A stretch of 64,000 nt of DNA, taken from Craterostigma plantagineum (taxonomy: Eukaryota > Streptophyta > Magnoliopsida > Lamiales > Linderniaceae). Under the pieces are notes generated by a model that was not told the origin of the DNA, ran no database searches, and saw only the letters and a program-made list of their open reading frames with translations. The DNA lies in the NCBI GenBank assembly GCA_027422505.1, contig JAPQWV010000018.1, forward strand, positions 11,116,001-11,180,000. Direction: 5' to 3'. Each line of letters opens with the position of its first letter. Position 1 is the first letter of the stretch. Below, piece by piece: positions 34,743 through 46,668 of this stretch. The translations under genes were made by a program, and so were the position numbers.

Positions 34743-34850
34743 AGGGGGAGACTAATAAAATTTTTATGCATGAATCTAGGGGGGAGTCTTTCATTTTTAT
34801 GCACTAATCTAGGGGGAGTCATTAAATGGTTCGCACAAATCTAGGGGGAG
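34743..34850 (+). repeat. Repeated polypurine tracts after element B pol
   Basis: Four copies of tagggggag (one with an extra g) at about 34743, 34777, 34811 and 34843, each preceded by aatct or atct. They are spaced 32-34 bp apart, starting about 95 bp after the pol stop. Confidence 0.85.
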
Positions 34851-35520
34851 TCTCTCAAAATTATGCACAAAATAGTTCACACAAGGAGTTTTTATGATTT
34901 CTCATCAAATTTAAATTATATAGTATGGTGAAACTCCTTAAATTTCTATCGACATTACAATCATTCAAAAATTTCAAATATCACAAATATTTCTCGGCGA
35001 AACTGAAAATTCTCTTGAAATTCCTCTTCAAATTCTTTCAGCGAAACTGCATATCGCCCGAAATCCTTTCAAATTGATTTGCCAATCGTGTAAACAAGTT
35101 TCGATCGAAACCGAACTTTACCTCATGAGTTATTAATTTCTCGGCGAAACCGACTTTCGCTCGAAACACGATTCGATTGAAATTGTAATTTAAGTACATA
35201 CTTTTATACTTTTATCTGCGAAACTGACTTTCGCTCGAAACACATTTCGATTGAAATTGATTTTTAAATCCTTTGAAGTTTCTCTCGGCGAAACTAACTT
35301 TCGCCCGAAACTCAATTCAATCCATCGAAAATCAAAATTGACTCTTTGCAATTATTCTCGGCGAAACTGAGATTCTTCTTATTTAAATAGAGTTTCGCCC
35401 GAAACACTGTTCTTCTTCATCGATTTTCAAATTCACTCTTAAAACCTCTCTGCATTCGCACACGAACTCATCACTGTCTCACTCTATATTACCGTTATTG
35501 CAACTCCAAATCCCTCATTG

Positions 35521-36408
35521 GTAAGGAAAAACGCTTAATCCACAGTTTTCAACTGATTATTTTCTCCTTCGTGCAGGTTACGCAGATTAGGGTTGCGTGA
35601 GTTCGAGCGAATCACTGTTAAAACGCATTTTCACCTCGCCTAGATTCGCTTGAAACTAAACTCTAGTTTCTATTTCACATCACAATTGATCGATTGTTAC
35701 TGAAAATATTATTTTCTGTGTTTTTCAAATCGACGGTGTCGAGGGTTTTACTACTTCGATCGAAACAGGGCATTTCAATTTTCAACATAAAACCCTTTTA
35801 CTACTTTCGATCGAAACAGGGCATTTCAATTTTCAACATAATTTTAATCGCTTTGATTTAACCATTTCGGCCGATATTATCTCACAGTTTCGATCGAAAC
35901 TGACGACAAAATCAATTTTAATCGATCGACACTATCTCACAGTTTTGCTCTATTCCACAGTTTCGATCGAAACTGAAGGTTCAATTAAATCGATCGATTC
36001 GTGATTTAAATCGTACCACATAGGACTTTCGATCGACACTGAATTGAATTCTCCTTTCGCCGAAGTTATTTAAATTAAATATGACTTTCGACAACTGACT
36101 TTAATTTCACTTTCGCCGAATTTGCCTAAATTGAACATGACTTTCGATCAAAACCGCAATCCAAATTGAACTTATCGCACGATGCACATTGTTGACCGAA
36201 ACTCAAAACGAGTTGAAATTGAATTGAAATTGTCACTTTCGCCGATTGCTTAATCCAATTTCACTTTGTTTCTTTCACGATACCTTGTCACAATTTTTTT
36301 GCCAAAATTTTCTAAGTCCTAACATGCTTAACAACGTATTGAATAATTTTGCATACTTTCTAAGTCAAAATGGTCGATTTCCACTAATCCATTGCTCTTA
36401 TCTTGCAG
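35521..36408 (+). other. Putative leader intron before the element B third ORF
   Basis: A donor-like cattg/gtaagg at 35520/35521 follows a pyrimidine-rich, UTR-like stretch. The acceptor ttatcttgcag ends at 36408, ten bases before the ATG at 36419. The stretch before and inside the intron is dense in ctcggcgaaactg and tttcgatcgaaac motifs (34990-36240), including a 60-bp near-duplicate around 35745-35840. Intron status is inferred from the shared arrangement in four elements. Confidence 0.5.
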
Positions 36409-36418
36409 ATCTACCAAA

Positions 36419-39400
36419 ATGGTGCAACAAATTGATGAGATTTTCGCCTCCAAGGACTGGGCACAGAGGACACCCAACAACCATCAACTGGACTTTGATA
36501 ATACCTCGTGCCCAGATCCTATCATTATTAAAATCCCCGCAAACCACCCTCTAAGAACCGCCCTAAACATCACCGAGGTAGTCCCTGAAGTGTATGTGCA
36601 ACAATTTTGGTCTACCCTTCAAAAACCAACCAATAACAACCGCCCTTTCTGCCATAATCGACAACACCATAGTTGTTTTTACTCCAACCATACTCCGTTC
36701 CATACTAAACCTACCTCATTCACTCCTATATGATCCCCATCCCTCCAACGACGACCTAATCAGGGACTTCCTATTCATGGGCCACAAACCTAACGCCCAA
36801 AACACCATACACTTACCTGAGTTCACTGCCAAAGACATCCCTGCACCTTGGAGGACTCTGTTTCTCATTGTCAACAAGTGCCTCTCGCCAAAGCACTCCG
36901 GGTCCGACAAGTGCAACCGGAACATCATGCTTATCTTCCATGGGATTGTCTTCAACAAAAATTATGATGGCGCCCAACTAATCTGGTCGGACATACTTGA
37001 TCAACTGCGAAGGCGAGGCCTTGGATCAACGAAGCCGGTGCTCCCTTACTTACGGTAGCTGCCCGTCATCGTCCAACATTTCGTGGATCTTCATCCCGAA
37101 ATCGAACGCCGATCGAGAGACGAGGGTTATCAATGTCCGAAGCTCATAAAAATTCAATCGACGAAGAGCAAAATCAATCAGGAGGCCATGATCATCCCAG
37201 ACTACTTACTTCGCCTCCTCGATCCGAATGAGCCGGAGCTACGCAAATACATGCAAGCCAACAACCTCGACGACGTCCCCGTGGCTCAACCAAACCCAGT
37301 TGAACCTAACCCAGGGACAAGCCAACCCCCACAGCCAAATGTAGGTCTAGGAAGCTCCTCATCCCCACAACCAAAACGAAAGCGTAAATCCAAAGGGGAT
37401 GATCGAGGAGGACAACGGGAACGGCGTACAAAGCAAAAACACGACCGTACTCCTAAGCCAACTAGTCCAATTATAAGCCGGAGCGATCCCATAGGTACAG
37501 GGGATGACTTTGTCTTCCCCCCAGTAGAAGTCGCGACATCGGGTCCAATCGCGCAAACTACCCTTCCAGCCACTCAATCATCTCCCAACAGATGGTTGTT
37601 TCACATACTCACGAGGTGCCACGTCATTCATCACCACCTCGCTCGGAGGTGGTTGATGTAACAAGCAGTACTTCGCCTCAGACTGCACCTTCTTTGATCA
37701 CTACGAGTCTAGTGCCCTCACCATCCATAATTTTCCACTTTCTAGGACACTACGATTAGATTCTGCACCTCTAGATCTTCGTGATCTAGACCGAACGCTC
37801 TACGATGTCTCCGTACTAGAGTCTAGTACGGAACAGAGCAGAAGACCCAACGTAGTCAACATCACTACAGCTACGACCTTGGGCCATCAATCTGAGTCAG
37901 TCTCAGCTTTGATGTCAACGATGAGCCTTCGTGGCCTCGGTTCTTCAAGTCCTGTGCAAACGGGCGGCACATCAGTACCCTCTACTGATGTTGTGACGAC
38001 GGAACGTCTTAGTGACTCCGTCAAGTTATTTTCCCCGTTCGTGACGGAGGCGAGGCTAGAGAATCGACTCGCAACATTGGCGAAAGATCTCGAGGACACT
38101 ATTATGACCCAAGTCTACAACGCCATTGGGACATCCTCTGGGGATAAAGGCAAAGCCCCCGTCAACGAAGAAGTACCCGCGCAACCCGATCCAACTCCTG
38201 GCTCAGAGGAAGGACCGTGGAACGTACCAATCCCGGAACTGATCGACGTTCTACTGGCCAGACTCCGTACTGCACCGACGCTCACTGCCTATGAAGCGGA
38301 GATCCTCAGACGTCTGGAACTTCCTTTCAACCCGCCTAACCCCGGCGAGGCCCAGTCATCAAGACAATCACGTGACGACCCTAAAGGTGGGGATCGTCCC
38401 GAGGGGGAGAAGACACAAGGGACAGGGCCACCGCCGCAGCCACAGCCGCAACCTAGAACCACCCAAACACCGACCAGAACAAAATCACCCACCCAAACCA
38501 GAAAATCTACCCGAACTACTACCAACACCACCCAAACGACCTCCTCATCAACCGTGAGTCCATCACCGCCTAGCCTTACAAACCCAAGGCCTTCCTCTGA
38601 TCCTCCATCCTCACATTTTCTATCTCTCGAAACACTTTACAACCCACACTCAGCGGTAGAAAAGTACATCTTCAACGACGATTGGTTAACAAAGCCGATG
38701 CATCCAGACTTGGCCAAAGGCTTACTGGACAACGCCAGATACTTCTTGATGAAGGCAAATGTTGACCTGGCACTAACGACGATGATGAGCTCGAGGAAGG
38801 TGAAGACTACGAAGCAGACATTCCAGAACTTCCAGAGCTTCTCAAACACGTTGTCGTCGATAAGGAGTGCCCCCCTTCGAAGTCAAAGATAGGAAAAGAA
38901 CAGACGCCGCCGTGGGAAAATGTCAAAGTGATAGCTCCATATCAAGAAGAAATACGGAGAAGAATTTGGAGGAAGAAGGATAGGATCAAGGACCTAGACG
39001 AGCTGAGTCTAAGAGGCCTAACTCATTTCCCGAGACCAACTGCTATACGATACCTGCTCTCTCTTCGTAGAGGGCTTGCGTGGAGAGCAAAAGATACAGA
39101 TGTTAACATTCTTAGAAGAGAAGAGAAGGAAAAGGCCAGAATCAACAAAATCTTGGGAGTTCGGCGAGGTCGTGTCGACTATTATGAATACCCTATCTAC
39201 AAGGTGCAGCGAGAAGATGGAACGGTTGAGGAACTGACTGAAGGCGATCTCTCCTACATCAGAGGTGAAGATGTTGATCGGATACTTTTCAGCTTCAGAT
39301 TTCTTGGAACACTCCAGAATCCAGACTTGAAAGTGGGCTACGTTGCTCTTAAGCGATTCATGATGCGCCAAATCAAGTTCAATGCGACTCACGATCTTCA

Positions 39401-39818
39401 AATGGCGGTGGAAAGCAATATGAAAAGGGTGAATCTCACGAAGCCATCCTTCGAAGTCCCCGACTCAAGTCTTGGTGACGGCCACATAATCAATGATGAC
39501 AATGATCCGTCGGTGGTCTACACCAATTACAAAGGAGAAAAGAGACTGATGAAAGCATCCGAGATTGCCAAATTCAGCGATGGGACGCTGCTGATTATTC
39601 GGGTGAAACTCGAATGGATCTTGGAGAAGCTAAGGAACGAAGAAGTAGAAGCCCAGGAGAAGTACGAGAAGCTGGTCAACATCATCTCCGATCGATTATC
39701 TTTACGAAGAACGATAAGATCTTACGAGTTCAGACTTGGACACAGGAAATCGATTGATGCAGTGGAGAAACCCAAGAAGAAGAAGACACAAAGGACGCCA
39801 AAGCGAAAAGGATGCTAA
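36419..39818 (+). pseudogene. Element B third ORF, several frameshifts and a stop
   Basis: The ATG at 36419 opens MVQQIDEIFASKDW. Recognisable parts are the N-terminal domain (NHPLRTAL, QQFWST, then in another frame NKCLSPKHSG and the VIVQHF block), a Pro/Thr-rich middle (SSPVQTGG, ELIDVLLARLR, an extended Thr/Gln-rich tract), and the C-terminal domain (38928-39818: VGYVALKRFMMRQIKF, THDLQMAVESNMKRVNLTKPSF, KFSDGTL). Breaks lie near 36620, at the TAG at 37056-37058 (where A has Trp), near 37660 and near 38890. The C-terminal end is Lys-rich and the TAA overlaps the PPT. The most similar relative here is the A copy. Confidence 0.85.
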
Positions 39819-39827
39819 GGGGGAGAT
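39817..39827 (+). promoter_or_regulatory. PPT of element B
   Basis: aagggggagat abuts the 3' LTR. Its first two bases are the end of the TAA stop codon of the third ORF. Confidence 0.92.
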
Positions 39828-40142
39828 TGTTAGGAATATTTTGTAGTATCCTTTAATTTGTGTAATCTTGGGTTAATATGTTTATTTAGTGGGTTGTAGT
39901 AGTTTGGGGAGACTTATGATATTAAGTCATAGTTTTGTATTGGGCTTTAATATACCAAAGAATTGTGGTATATAAAGCCCAAATTACCCTAATTAGGGTT
40001 TTATCAAAAGAATTGAAAGGTAAGCCACCTTGCACGTTAGAATTAAGAAAACAGACACTAACACACACACTCAAGGTGTTCTTCTCGTTTAACACATTCA
40101 AACCCTTCTTTTGATCCTTGTTTGGTAATATAAGGGCCAACA
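39828..40142 (+). repeat. 3' LTR of element B
   Basis: 315 bp, differing from the 5' LTR at three positions by eye: t for c in tgtagtatcc, g for a in ataaagccc, and g for c in aaacagaca. Confidence 0.95.
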
Positions 40143-40147
40143 TCTTG

Positions 40148-41142
40148 CTTGGTCTCAAATGCTCGAACGCGTTCCGGGGTTAGGATCAAGTCGGATTAGA
40201 CTGAACCATAGGAACATGAAATCCGTGGTCCCGGGGTACGTGAGAAGTGTTGCTCTAGTTGAACTAGCAAGCCGGAGCCGGTCGATGAAAATACGGATCA
40301 TTTGATCTTCACTTAGATCGTCACCGTCGTCTTTGGAAAATTTTGTCCGTTTGAAAGCTCGAGATTCTTCGTGGTACGTCCATCTTTGGATGTGGGAGAA
40401 TAAATCCGAGAAGCATATCGGAAAATAGGAGAGGTTTTTTTTTATTTTTCTTCTCTTTTTTTCTTTTTTTTATCACCTTTTTTTTATATCCCTTTTTTAT
40501 CTTCTTTTTCTAATCTCCTCTTTTTTTATAGATATATATATTTACGTATACTATTCATATAGTAGTATTATATTTATATCTCCGAGAAAGTGCGACGAAA
40601 AAAAACTTGTCAAGAAACTTTATGGTGAAAATTTTCTCGAGAAAGAAAAGAATAAATCGGCAAACTTTTTCGGAAGGTTTTATTTTTAATTTAAGTATAA
40701 AAGATAAAGAAAATCAAAGTATTTTTTATGCTTTCCATCTCCGAAAATGCTTCGAAAATAAATTTCTCCCCCTAGAAATATGCGTAATTAGCTTGACGAA
40801 TATTACGAATCTCATTCCCTTAAATCGCTGTTGTAAGTTTTTCTCCCCCTCAAATAAAGCTCATTTAAAAGGTACTAATCGAAAAATGGTATTTATCGTG
40901 TCCGTTCGTAATATGCATTTGAATTAAAACTAGTTAAAAGCGCTGAAATGCATATCGAAAATGAATCATTTGAAAGGTTTTCAAGGAAAATAGGTATATA
41001 TTTTTTTCGACGAAACTCATATGCATATGTAAGTTTGAAATATACCTCGTTGAAACTTAGTTGTAGTAGCTCACGCCTCATCCCTTTATCATGTACGTGG
41101 AGCCACTACGTCGAATTCCATACATGAGGGAAATCTGCAAAA
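40148..41142 (-). other. Element C internal region after the Gag-like ORF
   Basis: No pol and no convincing ORF. Two minus-strand agggggag tracts (plus-strand ctccccct at 40766 and 40843) match the post-pol polypurine repeats of the related elements. A T-rich, polypyrimidine stretch fills about 40436-40530. In elements A, B and D such repeats follow pol. Here they follow Gag almost directly, which suggests that pol was lost cleanly. Confidence 0.6.
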
Positions 41143-42734
41143 CTATCGGGACTTTGGTACCCATTGTCGTATGGGTCCTCCCTTTTTAGTAGAAAACAAG
41201 TTAGTCGTAAATCGTGTAAGATTAGATTGTGAGCCTAAGTTGGTCGAAGATGTAGTCTTAGGAGTCCACATTTGACTAGGACTTTGTGACTTGATATCTG
41301 ACTTAGGAATCCATTTTTGCTTGATTTTACACGGATAAGTAATTCTAGCATGTGAATATGTACTCCTAGAATGTATACTTGTAAAGGTCTTCTCAGTACC
41401 TAGTCGTAATAAATGCTTTTCGGAACGAATATTGAGTGGGTACTTCATATAAGAATACGAGCAAATAGAGTGATAAGCATGTAAAGTAGATCTGTCGTAA
41501 TTCCTATGTGGAGAAAGCACATTTTTCACATGAGAATAAGAACTTTGAAAATTATTTTCAAGTCTAGGCTTTTTAAGTGAAAAGTTAGTAGAATCATTTG
41601 AAACACACGATGAAGTTTGTGCGCTAGAGCTTGAATTATTTTCGTGAAAATTTTTCTTTTTGAGAGCGGGAGAGGAAGACTTTTGATCTTTATTATTAAG
41701 TCTTGGATTTTTCTGTTCTCTCGTTTCCGCGGGACTTGTTCCTTGAGTATAGAAAGTGCGGGACTTTTACTTTGAATTACAGCTTTGGTCAAGAATGACG
41801 TAGAATTAGTAGAAGCCATTTCGGTGGTAGGAACGAGATCATCCGTTTGTGTTCCTTGATCATGTCTTGAAGACGAGGAAGCTTTGAGATTAGATATTTC
41901 CAATAAAAGCGCATTCTTTTCAGCTTCAAAATTCTTTCTCTCCTTTTCTAAAGTAGAATTTAAATCCGCTATTTTCTGAATAGTAAGTATATCAACGGAA
42001 GAAGAATTTTCAGAATGACGAGATTGTGCTTTCTTGGTCTTAGAAATCGCAAGAAGATTTTCTAATTGATTAATCTTAGAGTAGAGCTTCCCGCGTTCTT
42101 CTCTTAAGAAAGCATAGTTAGTTTGAGCAGTGCTCTTCTCGGCTTGACAGATGTCTAGACTCTTAGTTAACTCACTTATCTTAGAATTAGATTTTTCTAT
42201 TTGAGCTTCGAGACTAGTGACCTTTTTGTTCACCCCCTCTAGTCTACATTTAAGAAGACTTTTCTCGATTAGATTCCTAAGTAGACATTTATTGTTGTTG
42301 TCTAGCATGTCCTCTAATTCCTTAACTACCGAGCTATGCTTCTCTAACGAAATATGCTTAGCCTCGCTAAGCATTGAGCTCTTAATTAGTTCATCTATTT
42401 TTGCACTAGAGCTGCTAAGGTTAGATTCAGAAGTTTCTAGCTTAGATTTAAGATTAGAGATCATATCGAGAGCACTAGCTAGTCTTAATTCTAACTCTAG
42501 TTTGACTTTGCATTCTTCTATGGAATTTGTAGCTCTACATGCCTCCTGATTTTCCTCTACTTGGACTACATTAGAATTTTTGCTAAGTTCCTTAACCTTA
42601 ATTTCTAAGGTTTCTATCTTAGCCTCGAGTGTTCTAACATTTTCAAGTTCATTCTTATATTTTTCACAATGTCTCACTGCCGAATTAAAATTGATTGTTA
42701 CTTGATCTTGTAAAATCTTTATATTTGGATTCAT
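41143..42734 (-). pseudogene. Element C Gag-like coiled-coil ORF
   Basis: A 402-codon ORF (42734-41526) from MNPNIKILQDQ, with long heptad-rich, Leu/Glu/Lys-rich stretches up to about residue 290 (for example KIETLEIKVKEL, SKINQLENLLAI, EKERKNFEAEKNALLLEIS). A Ser-rich tail follows. After a frameshift near 41560 a second stretch (to 41143) is basic and ends with GPIRQWVPK, the type of linker found just before a copia protease. I infer that it is the C-terminal coiled-coil part of a Sirevirus-like Gag. No capsid domain or zinc knuckle is visible. As the only protein of a 6-kb element, it may instead have its own role. Confidence 0.6.
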
Positions 42735-44189
42735 GATGTTTTATTGTAGTCTAAATTTTGGTTGGATATTTTGATCGTTGATGTGTTTTATGGATTTGAA
42801 TTGCTTTTAATATTGATTAAAATATTTGGCTATTTTTAAAAATTTCAGTTTCGAAAAGATTTGGTTTACAAAATTTGATTTCAAAATTTAATATTATATA
42901 ACAAAACTTTTTCTATAATGTGCCAATAGAAGGTTACTGTTTTCGATCGAAAATAATTCTCGAGTAAAAGTTTTTCGAGTGAAGCTGTAGAGCACTGTTT
43001 TCGATTGTTAAATTTTTCGACAAGGTACTGTTTCTAGAAAATAGTTTGAATTTCAAACAGTTATGTATAGATTTACGATCGTAAAAGTTTTGCGATTCGA
43101 TAAAACGTCGTCGTTTTGAGATTTTAATATCTAAACCTTTAAATCAAATTTTTCGATCGCAAGAAGTTTTGCGGGCGGAAAATAAGTTTTGCGACGACAA
43201 ACCTGTAAAAGCAACTATACAAAATTTTGCGATCGTAAAATCAAAGAATGAGAATGAATAAAATTGAAAGTTCTTGGGTTAAATTGAAAAATTAGGACTA
43301 GATCAGAACTTTTCAGGACTAAATCGAAAGCTAATAGGGACCGAAATGTAACTGCAGGTACTGAAATAAATTTTCGGGACTTAAAATGCAATTTTCCCTG
43401 TGTGTATATGTGCATGTAAATGTTCTAACACGAAGAAGACGAAGCTGGGATTCACGATTGAAAAGAAACTAACGATTTTCGATCGAAAAAATTTCTCGAA
43501 TGAATTTTGCGATAGAAAACAAGTTTCTCGATCTGATTTTGCAGGCGTTGACCGATTTCTCGCGTTGAACGGATTTCTCGAGGGAAGAACAGATATATTT
43601 TTTTCGATGATAACAGAGACGAAGAGAGACTGGATGTTCAATCGACGATGAAGATCGAGATGATTTCGATTGAACTCGTCGATTTGCGAGGAATCGCGAA
43701 GAACACCATCGAAAACAAATCCAGATAGAATTTCGGTCGGCGAATCGTCGAAGAACAATGAAGAACAGAGAACAAAACCAAAGCCGAACAGAACAGAGAC
43801 GATGCCGCAAAAAAACCGAAGAAGCTTGATCCAAACACAAAATTGTTCGAAATTACTCTGGGTTATGGATCGAAATCAAACAATTAACAAGACCAAACAA
43901 TCGATTTAGCATAAACAAAGCAGAATCACTCGTATTTTTCATAAATCATAATACTAATTCGAAGAACACTTTACCTCAGATTCTCAAAATCCGCACAAAA
44001 CTATGTTTCGATCGATCAGATTTTAGCTCAGAGAAGTTAGAAACACACGATCGAACGATAACAACAGCAAATCAAGGCGAATTGTGAAGAATTAAATCCA
44101 ATTATGATGAAGAACAGTGCACGCAAAAAAAAATATCAGTTTCAAAAAATCAAAATCAGTCCAAATTTAATCCAAATCCTATCACGTTT
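42735..44189 (-). other. Element C leader with cgatcgaaaa motifs
   Basis: 1.45 kb between the PBS and the Gag-like ATG, with frequent ttttcgatcgaaaa and ttgcgatcgtaaaa-type palindromes (42940-43260, 43460-43560, 43995-44060). ORFs on either strand here read these repeats, and none has a recognisable domain. Confidence 0.65.
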
Positions 44190-44202
44190 GACTCTGATAC
44201 CA
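44190..44202 (-). promoter_or_regulatory. PBS of element C
   Basis: Minus-strand tggtatcagagtc begins three bases inside the 5' LTR edge and is identical to the PBS of element B. Confidence 0.9.
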
Positions 44203-44205
44203 AAT

Positions 44206-44566
44206 TGTTAGGACCCCTAATATCCAACCTAGATCGAATCTACGAAGAACAGATTGTAAATCTAACGAATTAGAAAGCTAAAGATCGAGATTTACCGATT
44301 AAGCTTTGAGAGAAATGACTTGGAGCTCAAGCAAGGGTTTGGTGCTAATTTCTCTGTAAAAAATCTGATTCTTGTATTTCGATTTTGATTCCTTGCTACA
44401 ACACACTCCTTACTTCCTAAGGAATTCACTTATACATACCAACTCGTGGTATATTTACACAAGTAGTCCTACAAAATGACTAATTACAATTTAGCCCAAG
44501 ACTACTAATTTGCATAGCAAGACTAAGACAATTATATTAATTGAATACACTTAAATAGTTCCAACA
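44206..44566 (-). repeat. 5' LTR of element C
   Basis: 361 bp, partner of 27254-27614, with about 13 substitutions and two single-base indels between them by eye. Confidence 0.93.
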
Positions 44567-44571
44567 CGCAA

Positions 44572-46668
44572 TATCTTAAGTACATGTTTTGTGGACCAGG
44601 TATATGTGCTTACTGGATAAAATTGTGTGTTATACGCTAATGACTTGAATTGATTTCATATGCTTGCATGTTAAGTCAATTTTTGCGCATTATTTGAGGA
44701 GGAGCAAATATAAAAATAGTGCATTAGCTCCAAATATTCTCGACGTTTTCTCTAACCGTTCAGATTCCTTCAAACAAAATTAAGGAGTGAGACGTCGACA
44801 CTACAAGGAAAGGAGCTAGTCACAGACCAAATTAACTCCATTATTTCTAACGTTTTTCTTTCTAAGTGGTACAGATTTTCTAATCTCTGCCAGGGAAGCT
44901 AGATGTTACTACACAGAAAATACAGGGAGTTAATTGCATTTATTTTAATTCTCAGGGGGAGCATTACAAATGTGATTTTATTTGAAATATGGGTCAATCT
45001 GAAAAGTTTAGAAGTACTTACTATCGAGAAACTGAGCATAAGAATTAATTTGCGATCATAAGTTCCGCGATAATTTGCGATCGAGAAAGTTGAATTGAAG
45101 AGCAATTTTCGAATAAAAACCTCTCGAGCGCAAATAGTAACTGGCCTGATCCATTTAGTCGCAAAATGTCAAAACGCAAACCCATCATTGACTTATAGCG
45201 AATTAATAAAAGTTCACCTTTTTGTCAGTCGAAAAACTTTTTCTCACGCAACCCTAAATCGCAAAAATTTCTCTCGCGAAAAACTTTCACAGATAGTTCA
45301 AATTTCTCAAAAATCATTCGATTTTCAACACCAACTTGTCTGTTTAAGGTAGAAATGAGATTCTTTTGATTTTTGTGTGATTTAACTTCGTTATCATCTG
45401 CATTTTGTAGTTTTTCGCATGATTAAGATTAGATTCTCGACTGTTTTTCAAAACTGAGAAAACCGTACTCTATTTTACAGTGATTTAGGCATCATTATGA
45501 GTTTTATCTGAGATGAATGCCTGCACTTAAGAAAGTTTCGATGTTCTTAGGAATCTGGTAGTGTGAATCTTCGGAAAATCTGCATCTTCGACTCTGTTTT
45601 GAGTTTAGATAAAACTGGGCATTTGAATATTTGAAGCCATCGAAGAACTTTGTCGATCGCAAACAGTCTTAATTGAATCCGATTCCATTGAGATACTGTT
45701 TGTGTCAAATTAGTTCTCGATCGATAAAACTCTGACTTAGTCGCTAAGATAGAAGATTTTGACCGAAAAATTAATTACCATAGAGAAATCTAATTAATTT
45801 TTTTTGTAAGCGAAAAACTTAAGCACTAAATAGACAATTTAGATGCAAATTAGATCGAGCGCAAAACTTACTATCACAAAATAGAACTTTCGATTTGATT
45901 TTATTTCGGTCGTAAAAATTTAGCAGCGAAAAATTAATTTTTAAATACTTAATTTTTCGATCGTAAAATTCGCCGCTTAGGGTTTAATTGAATGAAAAAT
46001 TTCTCGACGATTGACTTAGTTTTTCGTTGACTAATTTCTCGATAGAAAAATATCGCAGCGAAAAATTTTACTTAGAATCGAAAATTACGTACCGCTCGAC
46101 AAATTTTCAAATCGAAAAATTTTATTCAATTGAGGAAAATTTTCGGTAGTAAATTTACCCGAGAAATAATTTCTCGATCGTAAATTTTACGCGGAATTTT
46201 TCTCGATCGTAAAATTGATCGGCTACAGTCTCATGATTCCAACTTCAACACTTAGAAGATTTTTTTCTAAGTCCTTTGCACTGTAGCGAACATTAGCGAG
46301 TAAAATTTTCTCGACCGCAAAATTAAACGGAGTTATCTCAATTGAAATCAATGCATAGGAAATCAATTTGACGACCAAATTTATCGAGCTAAAAATATCT
46401 CGGCATGAACAATGACATTTCCCGCGAATCAAATACTTAGAAAATTTCGATTTCTTTCAACACGTTACATGTTTGATTCGAAATTACAATCCTGCCATTA
46501 CATTTTCTTTTAATCAAGTATCCTATATTGCATGGTACACTATTTCAATTCAAAATTCATCAAACATGTCATGACTTGATACAATATTATAGTTTGATGA
46601 AATTAAATCAATTTTCGACTAAAATTAAAATTATGAACTAATGAACTTTTATGTCTCTTATTTTTCAA
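44572..46668 (+). other. Element D post-pol spacer, right part, with putative leader intron
   Basis: Continues the D spacer after the second CGCAA. A PPT-like agggggag lies at 44954. A donor-like tttaag/gtagaaat stands at 45348/45349 and is conserved at the equivalent place in element E. The acceptor position before the ATG reads tttttcaa instead of tttttcag as in E, so it looks mutated. From 45040 to 46400 the tract is full of tctcgatcgtaaa, gcgaaaaa and similar motifs. No gene was found. Confidence 0.6.

Larger units (their letters stand above)
28938..40142 (+). mobile_element. Element B: complete-ended, Sirevirus-like copia element
   Basis: An 11,205-bp element with 315-bp LTRs (28938-29252 and 39828-40142), TG...CA ends, PBS at 29255, PPT before the 3' LTR, and the perfect duplication TCTTG (28933-28937 and 40143-40147). 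The LTRs differ at three positions by eye (about 1%), so the insertion is recent: under about 1 million years at usual plant rates, an inference. It carries gag remnant, pol, polypurine repeats, spacer and third ORF. The capsid part of Gag and the protease active site are missing and the ORFs hold many frameshifts, so it is non-autonomous now and may have been so when it moved. Confidence 0.96.
27254..44566 (-). mobile_element. Element C: pol-less copia-like element, split by element B
   Basis: Two 361-bp LTRs (27254-27614 and 44206-44566) with TG...CA ends are flanked by the perfect duplication CGCAA (27249-27253 and 44567-44571). A PBS on the minus strand lies next to the right LTR and a PPT next to the left one, so the element reads right to left. 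Without B it is about 6.1 kb. The only sizeable ORF is a coiled-coil Gag-like one. I find no protease, integrase or RT anywhere in it. By eye the LTRs differ at about 13 positions plus 2 indels (near 3.6%), older than B, as the nesting requires. Confidence 0.92.

Noticed and set aside
40436..40530. T-rich tract as the tail of a LINE or SINE
   Set aside because: There is no upstream LINE ORF or SINE promoter box and no flanking duplication. It lies inside element C in a polypyrimidine region.
43381..43909. Several overlapping ORFs of 60-125 codons on both strands in the C leader
   Set aside because: They overlap each other in many frames and arise from low stop density in cgatcgaaa-rich sequence. 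None has a recognisable feature.
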